Shown: positions 49,209-62,200 of the stretch, in pieces
Layout of the letters: each line of letters opens with the position of its first letter
How positions within the stretch are numbered: position 1 is the stretch's first letter
Source: Poecilobothrus nobilitatus
Lineage: Eukaryota; Arthropoda; Insecta; Diptera; Dolichopodidae
DNA: 64,000 nucleotides
Direction of reading: 5' to 3'
NCBI GenBank assembly: GCA_947095535.1
Contig: OX352772.1
Span: 49,185,445 to 49,249,444 of the forward strand
Notes under the pieces: model-generated
The model's database searches: none
The model's input: the letters and a program-made list of their open reading frames with translations, nothing else
What the model was told of the DNA's origin: nothing
Translations under genes and position numbers: made by a program

Positions 49209-49588
49209 GACCTTGACCCTGTGTCAAATAGAAATAATAATAATAAATAGATAAATTAGTAATAATAACTGCTAAAGTGAAGCTGTCTTCAATTATCACC
49301 TCATGCAGAAAAGTTGTTATATATTACTGGATGTTGTATCTGTTGGATTCGTCACTGATAGCAAAATATAATAATTTCATTGTTCCCTAACAGTACCACT
49401 CCCAATTAAAAGTTTGAGCTGTCCTACCCTTTTCTATCCATACTCGCTAGATAATATATCGCGTTAGCAGTTACAGGTTTCATCCCATTATATTGACCAC
49501 AGAGTGGGATGAATTTAGTCAGTACAAAAATGATACTACCAAGGGGATATTCTTGATCTTTTTGAAAGATTTCCACCTCCATAAGAAA
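49209..49588 (+). mobile_element. SINE-2 copy 4 (5'-truncated, in the Runt-gene intron)
   Basis: Only a vestige of the head is visible (GACCCTGTGTCAAATA). One dimer unit (ACTGCTAAAGTG...ATGTTGTATCTGTTG) and the 3' block (GCGTTAGCAGTTACAGG, GATTTCCACCTCC, A-rich tail) follow. It has one body unit rather than two. Confidence 0.75.
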
Positions 49589-49729
49589 ACAAAACAGTAA
49601 AGCAACATAATTGTATTTATTAAATAAAAGGGATAATAACTTATTAGGGTGGAACTAAGCATTAAAGCAATCACAATTTTTACATTCATTTTATAAGAGA
49701 TTAATAATATGAACGAAACTAAGGATTGT

Positions 49730-49912
49730 GGGGTTTCGGTGGCCTAGTGGGTAAGAGTATATAAAGTACGCAGTAAACACCGAGGTAGTGTGGCTTCGAA
49801 TCCCACACACGTCGTAAGAGTTTTCACCCTTACGTCATTTACAGCCACGCTTAAACAGGAAAGGCTGTGTAATTTCCTGTCCCCATTTATGTGGCAGAAA
49901 AAAGCAAAAAAA
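49730..49912 (+). mobile_element. SINE-1 copy 4 (full length, inside the Runt-gene intron)
   Basis: GGGGTTTCGGTGGCCTAGTG A-box region, B box GCTTCGAATCCC, all three body stems, and a short A-rich tail. A 9-base target duplication AAGGATTGT lies at 49721-49729 and 49913-49921, exact. It is inserted in the same orientation as the Runt gene. Confidence 0.92.
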
Positions 49913-50944
49913 AAGGATTGTAAGGAAAATAGCTATGAAATTGAATCTTAGATTTAAATGATTAACTGTACAAAGTATATAAAAAATACACTTAGCTACC
50001 AAACCTTTCATTAAAAAATTTAATTGTTGAGTATATAAAATATGTGTAACTCACTCTTTTTTAAATAAATAAAACTGATATTAGATTATGCTTCAGTACT
50101 AACCGTTATAATTTTTTTTTAGAAGTTTTTTTTTTGTCTTTTTGTATGTATCCATTAAAACAAAAGTGACCACTTAAATAATTTAAATGTTTTAAGAACT
50201 CCTTTTCAAACTTTTTTTTTCGGTTTGTTCTATGCGATTGTTTCAATTTACTATTATTTTGAATTTCCATTGTATTTGTTATTCTTCAATCTACACATTG
50301 ACTGAATTAAACTTTTTTTTGTTTTTTTTTTTATAAATTGTTTAACTTTCATTTTATTGGGCAACAAAAAAAAACAACAATATAAGCATTAAAAAAGTCT
50401 GAAGAGTCTTAAGTGCGGTAAAATTTTTATGAAACGCTTTAGAAGTTTTTATACATTTTTAGGGAGATTTTAATATTTAACTTCAAAATTTGGGACTTTT
50501 GTAAACAAACAAAAAATAAAAAAATAAAAAAAAAATGAAGAATGAAGAAAACTTTACCGGATTGAAAAAAAAAAACAGAAAAAAAATAAAAGAAAAATTG
50601 CACTCGCAAAAAGTTTTTTTTTTTTGTTTTGTTTTGATAAAGTGAACTTAATTATCCTGATTTAGCTGAAGTGTTATCCTATTTTGCGCCAAAAACTTTC
50701 CTATCCTTTTTCATTTTTCATTTTTAATTTTCAGTCATAAAAAAACGCTTTTGTTTTGAAGGGTTTAAAGTTACTGGAATGGTCAGTACTCAAAAATTAT
50801 ACCAAAAATAAATAGATAGAGAGAAAAAAAAAGGACGAACGCAAGTGTTTTACAAGGATTAAACAATAAGCCGATTAAATTTATAAATGCAAAAAAAAAA
50901 CACCAAAAAAATGCAAATAAACTAAATAAATAAAAATATTAATG

Positions 50945-50945
50945 C

Positions 50946-50976
<31 letters not shown>
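50945..50976. repeat. (TA)n microsatellite in the Runt-gene intron
   Basis: TA repeat interrupted once by TACA, about 32 bases. Confidence 0.8.
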
Positions 50977-51989
50977 AATGTAAACAAATAAATTATACGG
51001 TGTATTAACAAAACGTATCTGAAGACACTTATATAGGTACTTAGAGATAAATTTTATTTAAATATTTTTAATATTTTGTAATTTATTAATTAAAAGCGGG
51101 TTTTTATTATTTTGGTTTTTTTTTTTTTATTTTTAATAAAAAATTAAAGGAATTTTACTTTATAACAAATTTTTGGAGTTTTTTTTTTTGAGAAACAAAA
51201 AATCCCATGTACAAAGGTATATAATATATATTAATCATAAAGGATCAGAATATATGTCTTTGAGGCAATAAATTCAATTTTTAAGATTCACGAGCGGACC
51301 ACTTTGAAAAATGAGGATATTTAGAATTAGTAAACAAAATTCCAAAAAAAAAAACTTGACAATGACCATTACGAGTATTATATAGAGATATGAATTTGTA
51401 TCAAGTATTACTGTAAGTATTACTGTAAAGGATGAACATAATACATATCAACATAATATGAACTTGTACATATCATTTAAAAAATAAATTAATTTTAAAT
51501 TTTCTCGAAACATTTTATATGTACAGTTATGAAAATTTTTCGGCACTATAATTACGATATAATATATATATCCTTGATGGTAGAAAATCTTAAAAATGGA
51601 AATTCTTAAAACACAATATCGAACTCAAATTATAAACATTTTCATTTTCTTTAAATAGAGAAGAATAACATAGTAAGAATTCTGGTAGAAAGTAAGTGTC
51701 TTCAATGGAAGATTAAAACTTTTAAAACTTTTCATACAACCATGGAAGTAATTGCGTTGCTTTAGAATTAACAGTAAATAGTTAGTAAAGATTAAAACAA
51801 TCTTTTTTTCCACTGTGCGCCTGGATGTCCTTTTTGTTTTTGTGTTTAACTGGAGTTGGGAATCTTCAAAAGATGTCATAAAATTCTGAGCCTTTTTTGA
51901 AGTTTAAGATTTTTTACTAAACGCTCTCACCTTCCTCCGTAGCCTGAATATGATGATAAACCATATTATTATCTTACGAAGTATAATAG

Positions 51990-52125
51990 CTGGAGATAAA
52001 CGAAGGAAAAGATGTGGGAAGATAAAAGCTTATTTAAAGAAGACAAAGATATGGGAAAGGATATGTTTATTGTTTAATGAGGAAATTGAGATGGTAAAAA
52101 CGAGGCCTTCTTTGTGACATTTTAA
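51990..52125 (+). pseudogene. Possible non-LTR retrotransposon tail remnant
   Basis: A purine-rich block reads DKRRKRCGKIKAYLKKTKIW in one frame and ends KNEAFFVTF plus stop in another, reminiscent of the basic tail and W-GEAF ending of some LINE ORFs. There are frameshifts and no long match. Weak: chance similarity in purine-rich sequence is possible. Confidence 0.25.
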
Positions 52126-52665
52126 TAAATTATAAACTGTTAATTTTTAGTATTTTAAAACGTCAGTATGCGTATTAATTAAACTTTCAAAATATTAAAA
52201 AATTGAATATTTCTGATAAAAGCAAATAATTCTTCTTCATGAAGAATTGTTTTTTTTAATTATTTTTATCTAAAAGTAAATTAAAAACAGAAAATTAAAA
52301 ATTAATTTTTAAACAAAAACAGTAATAAATAATAGATAAATAAAATTTAAATGTCAACTTTTCAGTCGTCGTAACGTAATAGTAAGTGATAGTAAAGTGA
52401 AATTTTATGTTTTAAAATATAATACAAAAAAAAATATTTTTTTTTTTTTTGAATAAAACTGATAAACACATTTACATTCCAGCCAGATTTTAATAATAAA
52501 ATTTACTAATATATTTACTATAATCATTTATATCCTTTTATTAGTTTACATAATATGTTACAGTAAGACAAAGAGAGAAACAGATATATAAAATAACCAG
52601 TATGAGTGACACTAGTATGTAAATTTTACATTTACTGCAGTGAAAGAATTTTAAGTGTTGCTATT

Positions 52666-52696
<31 letters not shown>

Positions 52697-53404
52697 TTTT
52701 GAAGATTTTAATGAGTTTTTCATTTTATCAATTCTATTATTTTAAAATATTTACTTTATTATATATACATACATATTTGTATATAATAAAAAATATATTT
52801 TAAAATATATAATTTTCAAAAATTCCATTTAAATTAAAGATGATAATAACAAAAAAAAACAAATAAAAATTTTGAAAAAAAAAATATTGAAAAAATTATA
52901 CAAAAGCAAAACTTTAAATAAAATGAATGTCCTGGAAAATGGCTTTGTTTTGTTTTCAAAAATTTGTTAAATTGTATTTTTTGTTTTGTTTGTTTGTTTT
53001 TTTTTTTTTTTTTGATTTGCGATTGTAATATCAACTAAATTTTAGTATAATAATATAACTATTATAGTATAGGAGTGATAATTTTCATTGTTTTCGATCA
53101 ACAAAATACTGGATTGCACTTTGATATTAAGTATACAGTGCCACACTAAAAATTTTAAAGTTAAGGACAGTTGTTCTGTTTCTTTTAAATTGTTAGCTTA
53201 TTTCAAAATTTTCAAACTTATAATCTTCTATAAGGCAAGTTTGTGTTTCGGAGAACTACTTTTTATTTATTATTAGAAAGATTTTATATAGGGACATTGA
53301 AGACTGGGTTTTAGTGGTAAATTACATCGCTTATCAATGAAACGCATCAAAACGTTAATATTAAAAAAATACAAAAAGCTGAGCATAACTTTCTATAAAA
53401 TAAT

Positions 53405-53575
53405 TTTTTTTTTTTTGTTTTACGGCGCTAAGTAGGAATCTTCAAAAAATGCTAAAGATGAGGGGTACAAGCACAATTCCTCTATTAACGTGTGGGACTT
53501 TAAACCACTAAAGACCACCTACATTTTTGATCAAATAATAGTTTATGGGATTTATGGGATTTAAACTAATAAAGA
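53405..53575 (+). repeat. Dispersed repeat family E, copy 2
   Basis: AGCACAATTCCTCTATTAACG, GGGACTTTAAACCACTAAAG and CCACCTACATTTTTGATCAA match copy 1 over about 110 bases. A weaker relative (GTGTTGGACTTTAACCATCC) may exist near 32905. Confidence 0.5.
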
Positions 53576-53879
53576 CTAAAGTGTCCTAATTTAACTTGAC
53601 TTCAGCAAAACTAACATTTTAAAGAGCAGAATTAACATTTAAAAAGAAGCCTTCCAAACAAAATGTTTTTGTATATTTTATTTAAGTCGCACATAAGTTT
53701 TAAATTTTTAAATTAATAAATTTCATTTGAATTTAATTTAAAACGAGGAAGAGTACATTAGAGTAGACTGTGTCAACTCTAGGATACGCGTATGAACAAT
53801 TGTTGACCATTTTTTAAACTTGAACATCTTTTAAAAACTTTCAGACGTTTTAGTACCGACGTTAACTACAGAGAAATAT

Positions 53880-54440
53880 TTATGTAAAATGTGGAGTTGT
53901 ATGACAGCTACCTGAATCTATTGCACAAGCACAATCAAATTTAACAGAAGTTGTTGCCATAAAACTTGACCATCATTTATAAGATTTTAGCGCCTAGCTT
54001 CATTAAGTTCCAAGAGGTCCAAGAAGCCTGAACCGACTGCTTTAGACCAATCAAATTTTACAAAAGTTTTTGGCATGTAACACGACATCTCTTCACTAAA
54101 TTTCAGATACTTCAGCTTCAATATACACTCAGTTATTTTCATTTAAAAAGAGAAATTGTATGGCAGCTACACGAAGTTTTTGCAGCAGAAGAACCTAATT
54201 TTTCAAAAAGTTGTTGCCATGAAATTTCATCATCATTTGTAAGATTTCAGATACCTAGCTTAAATAGATACTGAGTTATTTCCATATAAAGGAAGAAGTT
54301 GTATGGCAGCTACTCGAACCCGGTGGTCGAAAATGCTAAATTTAAATAGCAAAACTAACAATTTTGCAAAAGTGACGTAAGAAAAATTTCAGCCTCCCAG
54401 CTCCTTTATTTTTTGAGACGGACAATAAATCCTTCAGCAG
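53880..54440. repeat. Diverged tandem array, units about 120-145 bp (3-4 copies)
   Basis: Recurring words in order are TTGTATG(A/G)CAGCTAC, GTTGTTGCCAT(A/G)AAA-TT, CATCATTT(A/G)TAAGATTT and CCTAGCTT-A-TA, then ACTGAGTTATTTCCAT. Instances begin near 53896, 54155 and 54298, and a decayed unit lies between the first two. The pattern resembles dispersed satellite-like monomers of insect genomes; no coding frame is open across it. Confidence 0.65.
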
Positions 54441-54719
54441 ATGAAAGCTTGAAAAACAATCTGTCAAAGCAGAATAGGTTAGTTTCTATAAAAGATGTGC
54501 GGCAAATGTTATTTATTAATTAATAACTAGAAAATCCCCCAATTGCACAATTTCTATAGATTCAAAAACATTTGCGGTATCATACTGACTCCCTTAATAA
54601 ACTACCTAAAAATTTCATTTTTACATCAGCACCATTAAAAAAACTTTGGTATCACTTACTTACTTGATGTAATAGAAAAAAACATAAAACAAATCTGAAT
54701 ACATAAAATTAAAAATGTT

Positions 54720-56060
54720 AGGTACAGTTTATTAATTTTTTCTCGCCGTTTTTTCGTGGCGGTAATTTTTGACAGTTTTTTAATCATTGAGAAAAAATGG
54801 TCCAAGCTAAAAACACATTCAGGGTAAAAGTTCGTGCCGATATCTCAAAAATTGTTTGAAACACATGTATAAAGTGCACAATAAAAACCGGCGAAAAGCC
54901 AACCAACACCAACCGCTACGACATTTTTTTTTTTTGTTACATTTAAAATAATCCCAATAATCGAAATAATTTTAATATTTGTTAAAATTTTACCGACTCT
55001 CTATTTTTCTTTAGTTTTAAAAAAAAAATTTTATGTCGATGAAAAACAGTTGTTTTCGCCGCGAAATTACTTTAATTACCAAAACTACTTTCAAGTCTTT
55101 TGCGTTTATTTTTTTTTTGCTTGAAAACAATTTGCTGAATTTATTTTATTTAAATGTACTTTGGAAGAGGTCTTTGGTATATTTAATAAAAGATTCATGT
55201 CTCTGATAATGTAATTTCATAAATTTTCGGGGGCTTTTTTTTGTGACGGTCGTTTTCGACAGCTTTTTAATTTAATGGTCTAATAATAAATTAGTACAAA
55301 ATTATGAATCTATTGTGAGAGAAGGCTTCTAAAATGATATTTTCTATGTTAATTTTTCTTTTTTTTTTTAAGAGAAATATCCATTTCTATAATATTTAGT
55401 AAGTTTCTGATTTCTGTTATGAAATATAATTAGCTAAGTCTGCCGAATTTTATATTAATAAAAAAATTCAAATATTTTATGTTATATCAAAAATGCAGCT
55501 TAAAAAATTAAAATTCCAACCTAAATAAACAAAACTACTTTAAAGTGTGCTGCGAAGCTTTTACCAGCTTTTATAATAGTGAAAACAAAATCAAGAATAA
55601 AATCGGCCTATTATTTGTTTCTTATAAATATAAGGCCTATTATAAACTTTGCTCTTTTCACTTTCAAGTCTTTTAATGTACCTATTTTTATTTTTTCCAA
55701 AACAAAGATTGAAAACGCCAACAGAAGATTAATAATTTATTTTTAATTTACCGCTGCGACCAGTTCATAATGGATGTGGCGGTGAAATTTAAAAATTAAA
55801 AATTTGCTGAATTTATTTTGATTGAAAATGTGTTTTTTAAGTAAGTATGTACTTTTCCTTTTTTGACTGTACTCACTTTTAATGAACGGTTTGTGTCTCT
55901 GACAATAATTCTAGTGGAAAATTTAGTCTCTGGTAATAATATTTACTAAATTTATTTATATTTTTAATTAACGGTTTGTGTCTCTTGATAATACCTTGAG
56001 TTAAAGATTCGTGTCTCTGGTAATAAAATTTTAAATTATTAAATAAATATACAGAAATAT
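54720..56060. repeat. Diverged repeat-rich block with CG-containing words
   Basis: Two related segments are TTTTTTCGTGGCGGTAATTT...GACAGTTTTTTAAT (about 54750) and TTTTGTGACGGTCGTTTTCG...ACAGCTTTTTAAT (about 55230). Both carry downstream TTGCTGAATTTATTTT blocks (about 55132 and 55803). The word TGTCTCTG-TAATAA recurs near 55198, 55891, 55978 and 56009. CG dinucleotides are locally enriched (CGCCGCGAAATTAC, GTGGCGGTGAAAT). Probably an old transposon or satellite remnant. Confidence 0.45.
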
Positions 56061-58321
56061 CATCATTGCCAGTTTAGTTTACATTCAGTGTGAGTGTTTT
56101 ATTATAGATATAAAATATTTTTTTTTACATGTTGGCAAGGTCTCGCCAACATCTTGTGTATTATATTATAGAAGATATAAAACAAAATAACATAAAAGTC
56201 CAAATATCTCGAAAACGACTAATAATAGATTCATACAATTATGAAAAATTTCCCCCTCTCATACAATTTTTTTCTAATTTTATTCTCAGGAATTATCTGC
56301 CAAAATCTTTGCACTCTAATGCGAAACACCGTTTTTATAGATACAATTTTAAGAAAATGATTGTTTTTCACATGGATCACTGTATATTTTTATTCATTTT
56401 TAAAATCTAGTATTTTTATAATTTGTATGGAACTTCAATTCTACATTTATGCACAAAAAAAAAAAAAAAATAAATAAATAAAAAACAAAAAAATTAAATT
56501 ATCGAAATAATTACATTTTAGTCTTTCATTTCAGTTTCAGTGTAAAATTTTGAAATTAAGTAATTAAAATTTTATATATATGTACATATAATCGTATATA
56601 ATATATAATAGGTAATATGAATATAATTATATTACAATTATAACATTTATTATTATTTTAAATTACAAACAATATACACGGTATATATATGTATTTTTAT
56701 TCGTAAATTTGTACTATAATTATATTAAATTATAAAAAATATATACAAATTAAGTTTCATTTTAATGTACAAAATAATATGCGTGCATGTGCATCCAATT
56801 CAAAATTTCTAACAACAAAAACAGAAAAAAAAACAATTTTCACTGTTATTATTTTAAATAATAAAATTATTATATATTTAAAATAATATATATAATTAAA
56901 TATTTTCCTATTAATTTAAATCACAATTTAATTTTTTAAATTTAATTACGTTTATGTTTCATTCTTTGATACAATCAGGGGAAACTCAAAAAATTATTAT
57001 GGGAATTCAATTTAATTATACACGTCATATCGTATAAATGAATTTTATATTTTAAATTTGAATATGCAACTCAATATAAAATAATATTATTTGACATTAA
57101 AAATAAAACCGAAAAAAATTATGGTCAATCAATTATTTTTGGAATTTGTTTTCTTTATATTTACAAAAAAAAAACTGGTTTTACATTTTAAACTTTATAA
57201 GAAGCGAAGAAGCTGAAAGAAACACATCCATATTGATTGGGAAGATTTTCCTAACAATGATGTTTAATGCAATAACAAAAAATAGATATAATTAGATATA
57301 ATATATAGCATTTTCTGGTCAAATTCATGTTTTTACTAAATAAATTCAGATTTTTTTTTGGAATTCAGAGTTTTACTAAATGAATTCAGATTTTTACTAA
57401 ATAATTTCAGGTTTTTTTTTTTTTGGAATTCCGATTTTTACTAAATAAATTCAGATAATTTTTTTAATTCAAAAATTGTAAGAATTAAAAACTTTCTATT
57501 AATAAACATGCAAAAATTCTCATAAATATTTACCGTCGACTTATCTAACTTTGATCAGGTAGGGTAACATTGATATTGATCAAAAAAATGAAATTGTTTT
57601 CTCATATTGATTTAAACCACATATTAAAACTAGTCACGAGTCTATTCAATCTGGCTTTGCATTGCAAGTGTAAAATTATGTTATTTATCTAGCATATTTC
57701 AACATTTTGACAGTTAAAGTCTAAGTATTGTTGACGGTTGTTTTCATTTATAAAATGTTCACAATATGATGGGAAAATACACATTTTTTTCACAATTTAT
57801 AGTAAATATTAACATCAACTCATTAATACCCCTATTATTTAACAATAAATTTTAAAAATGTTTTAAAATTCTCTGGTAAAACATCATTGCTTTATATTAA
57901 AATAAATTTAAAACAAAAAAATTAAAAATGAATATACAAATGAAAGTTTAAAGATCCTGCTATACAATCAAACGCAATTTAACGTATATAGTTATGCTGC
58001 AAGTGCTGTCAATAAAAGTTTAAATATATTTAGTTGTATGGAAGATGCTACAATTATAGTAATCATGACTCTTACTTATGAAGCTTATAAAAAAAGTTAA
58101 TCATTTAATTAATTTTAAACTTTTTTTTAATGCACCTTGAAATATCAAAATGTTTACTGATGTCAAATTTGTTTTACATGTTATTCACATTAATATTCAT
58201 ATTTCACATTCTATATTTTAATTAATTTTTTCAATTATTTTTTTTTTTTGTCAGAGAAAATAGAAAATTGTCAATAGAAATTAATAAATTGAAGAAGTAA
58301 AAAAAAAACGGTGTTATGCTT
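56061..58321. other. Intronic DNA before the 58.3-kb MITE
   Basis: Extremely AT-rich (56.5-57.1 kb). A loosely repeated TTTACTAAATAAATTCAGAT phrase recurs four times at 57330-57455. No gene signal. Confidence 0.5.
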
Positions 58322-58323
58322 TA

Positions 58324-58612
58324 GTTATAATAACGCTATCACCATAATCACGCAACTAGGCCTGTTTACTACCTTGTAATTCTACTAGTTACAATAAAGC
58401 GATTTCTGTAGGTATAGTTGTTAATTACTTTGTTTACACTGACTCAATGAACAAAATTGGATACATTTTGATAACTCTATGCTATAAATTTAAATTTTTT
58501 TAAAATTCAACTACATTCGCGGCGATAGGTTGCACGATTAACCCAAAGCAATAACTTATTTTTGAAGTTGGTATAGCTGTAACCGTGGTTATGGTGGTAG
58601 AGTTATTATAAC
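58324..58612. mobile_element. 289-bp MITE with 29-bp TIRs and TA duplications
   Basis: Left arm 58324-58352 begins GTTATAATAAC and right arm 58584-58612 is its inverse; they match at 26 of 29 positions. TA flanks both ends (58322-58323 and 58613-58614). No coding sequence. The size, TIR length and TA target fit a Tc1/mariner-powered MITE. It lies in the Runt-gene intron. Confidence 0.75.
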
Positions 58613-59002
58613 TATAGAACATTATAATATACAAAAAAAATATTTCAAATTTAAAGAATATACAAAATATAATTATAAATCCAAACAAATCTCAAAACAA
58701 AAATAAATGTCATTTTTACTCTTCTAAACGTTTTCATGGTGACAGAAATTTTTGTACGCGTCGAAAATAGGCTTAAATGGTCGTAAAAAAACTTCAATTG
58801 TATCTGGACACTAAAACAATCATTTTGATAGTTAGCGATTAAAATTTCTATATTATTTTGTAGTTTATTTTTAATTATTAAAATAAGTATAATAGTAAAA
58901 ATACAATTTAAAAAGTCGAAAATATTGAATTATTGAATAAAATAATAGGAACTTGGAATATACTTTAAAGCATATTTTGTTTTTTGAAATTGTGATTTAT
59001 TT

Positions 59003-59190
59003 ATTTTTTTAGTGCATTTGCGTGCCACATAAATGTAACAAGAAAATTACACAGCCTTTCCTTTTTAGTAGTGGCTGTACATGTCGTAAGGGGGAATTAC
59101 TCTTACGACATGTGTGAGATTCAAACCTACACTTCCTCGGTGTTTACAGCGTATGTTATACGCTCTTACCCGCTAGGCCCCGAGGCCGCT
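59003..59190 (-). mobile_element. SINE-1 copy 5 (full length, antisense in the Runt-gene intron)
   Basis: Minus-strand copy with the CCTCGG head, AGATTCAAACC-type B box seen on the plus strand, and all body blocks. Two stems are weakened by substitutions. Flanks AATTGTGATTTATTT (58988-59002) and AATTGTAATTTATTT (59191-59205) form a 15-base target duplication with one mismatch. Confidence 0.92.
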
Positions 59191-59205
59191 AATTGTAATT
59201 TATTT

Positions 59206-62200
59206 CTCAAAATATTTCAATTTTACAAATATTTACCTAACTTTCAAAGCGTAGAAAGTAAGTTATGAAATTAATTTTGATTATTTCAGTTCATTATGTA
59301 TTTTGATTAAGTACAAAACACGATTTAAATAATTACATAAACATGAGTCTATAAGAATATGATAATTTTCTTTCATAAATACTTCACAATATAGGGTCTT
59401 TAAAAGGGTCTTCACAGGGTCTTTAAAAATAATATCTTACTATATTTGCTGGAGTTACAAAACAAACCTTATTATATCTAAACGAATTAAAAGAACTTCT
59501 AAACAATTAATTTGATTGACATAATATGTAATTCTTTTGAATGTGAAGGCAAAATGTGAATTAACTATTTACCTTAAAAATCTAATCTTAAGAGCTTTCT
59601 AACAAACCGGGAGATCATATTAAAATTCTATGACTTACACACTGCACCATTGGTCAGATAAATTCGAATTTTATAATCAAAATTTTAAAATTTATAATTT
59701 TGTAATCCGTAATAGTCCGTGAAAACTGATAGTAAATTGTTATCTAAATAATTAAATCCCCTTTATTTATTATTATTTAACTTAATATAACGGGTTCAAT
59801 ATAATTTCCTTATTTTTAATATTTTTGCTGTATTAAAGTAAATAAATTTGAAATAAAATGAAAATATTAATACTGTAGTGTTACTTATTTATTTAGTTAC
59901 GGTTAATTTAAAAATTAAAGGTAACGGTAAGTGTCAAAACCATCCACACAATATAATTTCCTAAACTAACTGATTTTTTCTTAATTTCTTTAAATGCTAG
60001 TTAAAATTAAAAAAAAATTTCTTTTTCTTTTTTAAAAATTCAAAAACAAAATATAATAATCACTTTTTATTCCCACTTAATAAATATAATTTAAATTCCA
60101 CATATGCCGCATTCAATATTATAATAGTATATTTTGTAAACCAAAAGCTAACATAACGGGCATTTTATTGAAAATAGCTTTAAAAATTAAACAAATCGTG
60201 TTATTAAGTTTATTTTTTCTAAATTTTATTCTCCTCTGTTTCTCTTTAATTTGTTCTCTTTCAAGTTTCCACAAAAATTTCTAACATGTACTAATAAAGC
60301 TCTCTCAAACATTATATCGATACACATACATACATATATAACTATAACAGTACATTAAAATGACAATTAAATAAAACCAACTAAAAATATACTTTATGAC
60401 ATATTATAATGTATGTATACGAGTATTTATGGATGTATATGTGTATAAAAGCAAAGGCGTATGTAAATAATGTAAAAAACATTGTTCTGCGCTCTTGCTC
60501 TACTTCTGTGGTAAAACTGGGTGGGATTTTCTAAATCACTTATTTTCTTTTGTTTTTATTTTTATTCTAATTCCGTTACAACACGTTTGCTATACATATA
60601 TACAATTATACATATATATATAAATAATATATTATTTAATGATATTATATATAAATAAATAAATAAAAATAACGGATTTTTAAAATTAAAAAAAAAAAAA
60701 TATTACCGTTGCTAAACCTCTTATTTTGTTGATTTCATTTCAAAATTTCGTTTAATTTTATTTTTCAATTTCATTCAAAAAATATTTTAAAATACTTACA
60801 TTCTAACTAAGCCGCGAAGTTTTGTGAAAATTTTAGGTTTTGTAAATGTGGTGATTCAGGAATTATTCTATTTTACTGTATTTCCTCTTCTTCTTTTGCT
60901 TTCACGCAAAATGTGGTGGGACAATGGTAATAGAATAAAAAAAAACAAAATTTATAGTTAAAGAACATAATGAAAGATTCATTGAATGAAATATAATTGA
61001 TATAACGATTTATGCTAAGGATAATATTTGGTAAGTAATTTTAGAAGTAGAAGGAGTAGAGGTATTTAATATAGAAATAACAACAATAACTATATAGCAG
61101 ATGCTATTCCTGATGCATGTTCTTATTTTCTTTTTTTTTTTTTTTGTTTTGTTTTTACAATAAATGATGAATCGAATACGCCACATTTTATAAACTGTTA
61201 AAATTTCATGATAATATTCAATTTATCTAAGAACAAATATTTGAATATTGTTGAGGTCTACTGGAAAATTAAGAATCGAAAAAGAAAACCGAAAACTATA
61301 GTTAATTCCTACCTTCCAAATAAAATGAAATTTACTGTACTTTAATTATACAGTAATTTCTACTGTTTTTACTTTGATAGAATCTGCTTGCATTCCTTTT
61401 TGCTATAAAGAATCATATTCTAACAACTTGAAAATAAAACAACCCTTTTCATGACACTTTTTTTTTTTGTATATCTCAAACAAAATGCAATACTATTTCT
61501 ATTCTAATTACTTTAACACATCACAATTTTTCACTATATGTATGTAGTGACCTAAACCTAAACCAACACCTAACCCAACACCTAAAGTAGATTTCCTCCT
61601 AAAGACACCATTTTTTACCTAATATAATAAATTAATTAAGCTTATTAGAATTGGTGTATCAGAATATGTGGTGACTTTTTTTTTTGAAGACACGTCTTAG
61701 ACTAAAATAGTACATATTTTAAAAAGTGAACATGGTGCTAAAAAAACATACATATTATCAATTGTGTTTAAAGAAAAGGGATTTTCATACAGCGTTCTAA
61801 GTGTATATGAGATCTCTGCTGTATGAAATTATACCTTTTCAAAAGTGATCATTTAATATTCTAATTAACAATAGGAATAGTATAATGTTTAATATTATGG
61901 TTGTAGTAGAAATACACTATACAAACTCTCCTGCCTTAACAGATCGAACGGAAAAAAATTTAACGATAAGTAGGTACATACGTATAGAGCTTGAATTTTA
62001 TTTTTCCGTTAGACTTAATATATAATTGTTTTTGAATATACATGTTTTCATATATATACATACATACATATATAATATATACATATAGATATTATGTTTG
62101 TTTCAATGAATGAATATAAAATTTATTTTGCAATTGAAAGTTATAATTTCCACCACACAACCACACCCACTTTATATACTATTCTAATATAATGTTATAA

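Larger units (their letters stand above)
49922..53404. other. Intronic DNA between SINE-1 copy 4 and repeat E copy 2
   Basis: A/T homopolymers around 50.5 and 52.7-53.0 kb, the TA microsatellite at 50.95 kb and the weak LINE-tail candidate at 52.0 kb. Confidence 0.5.
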
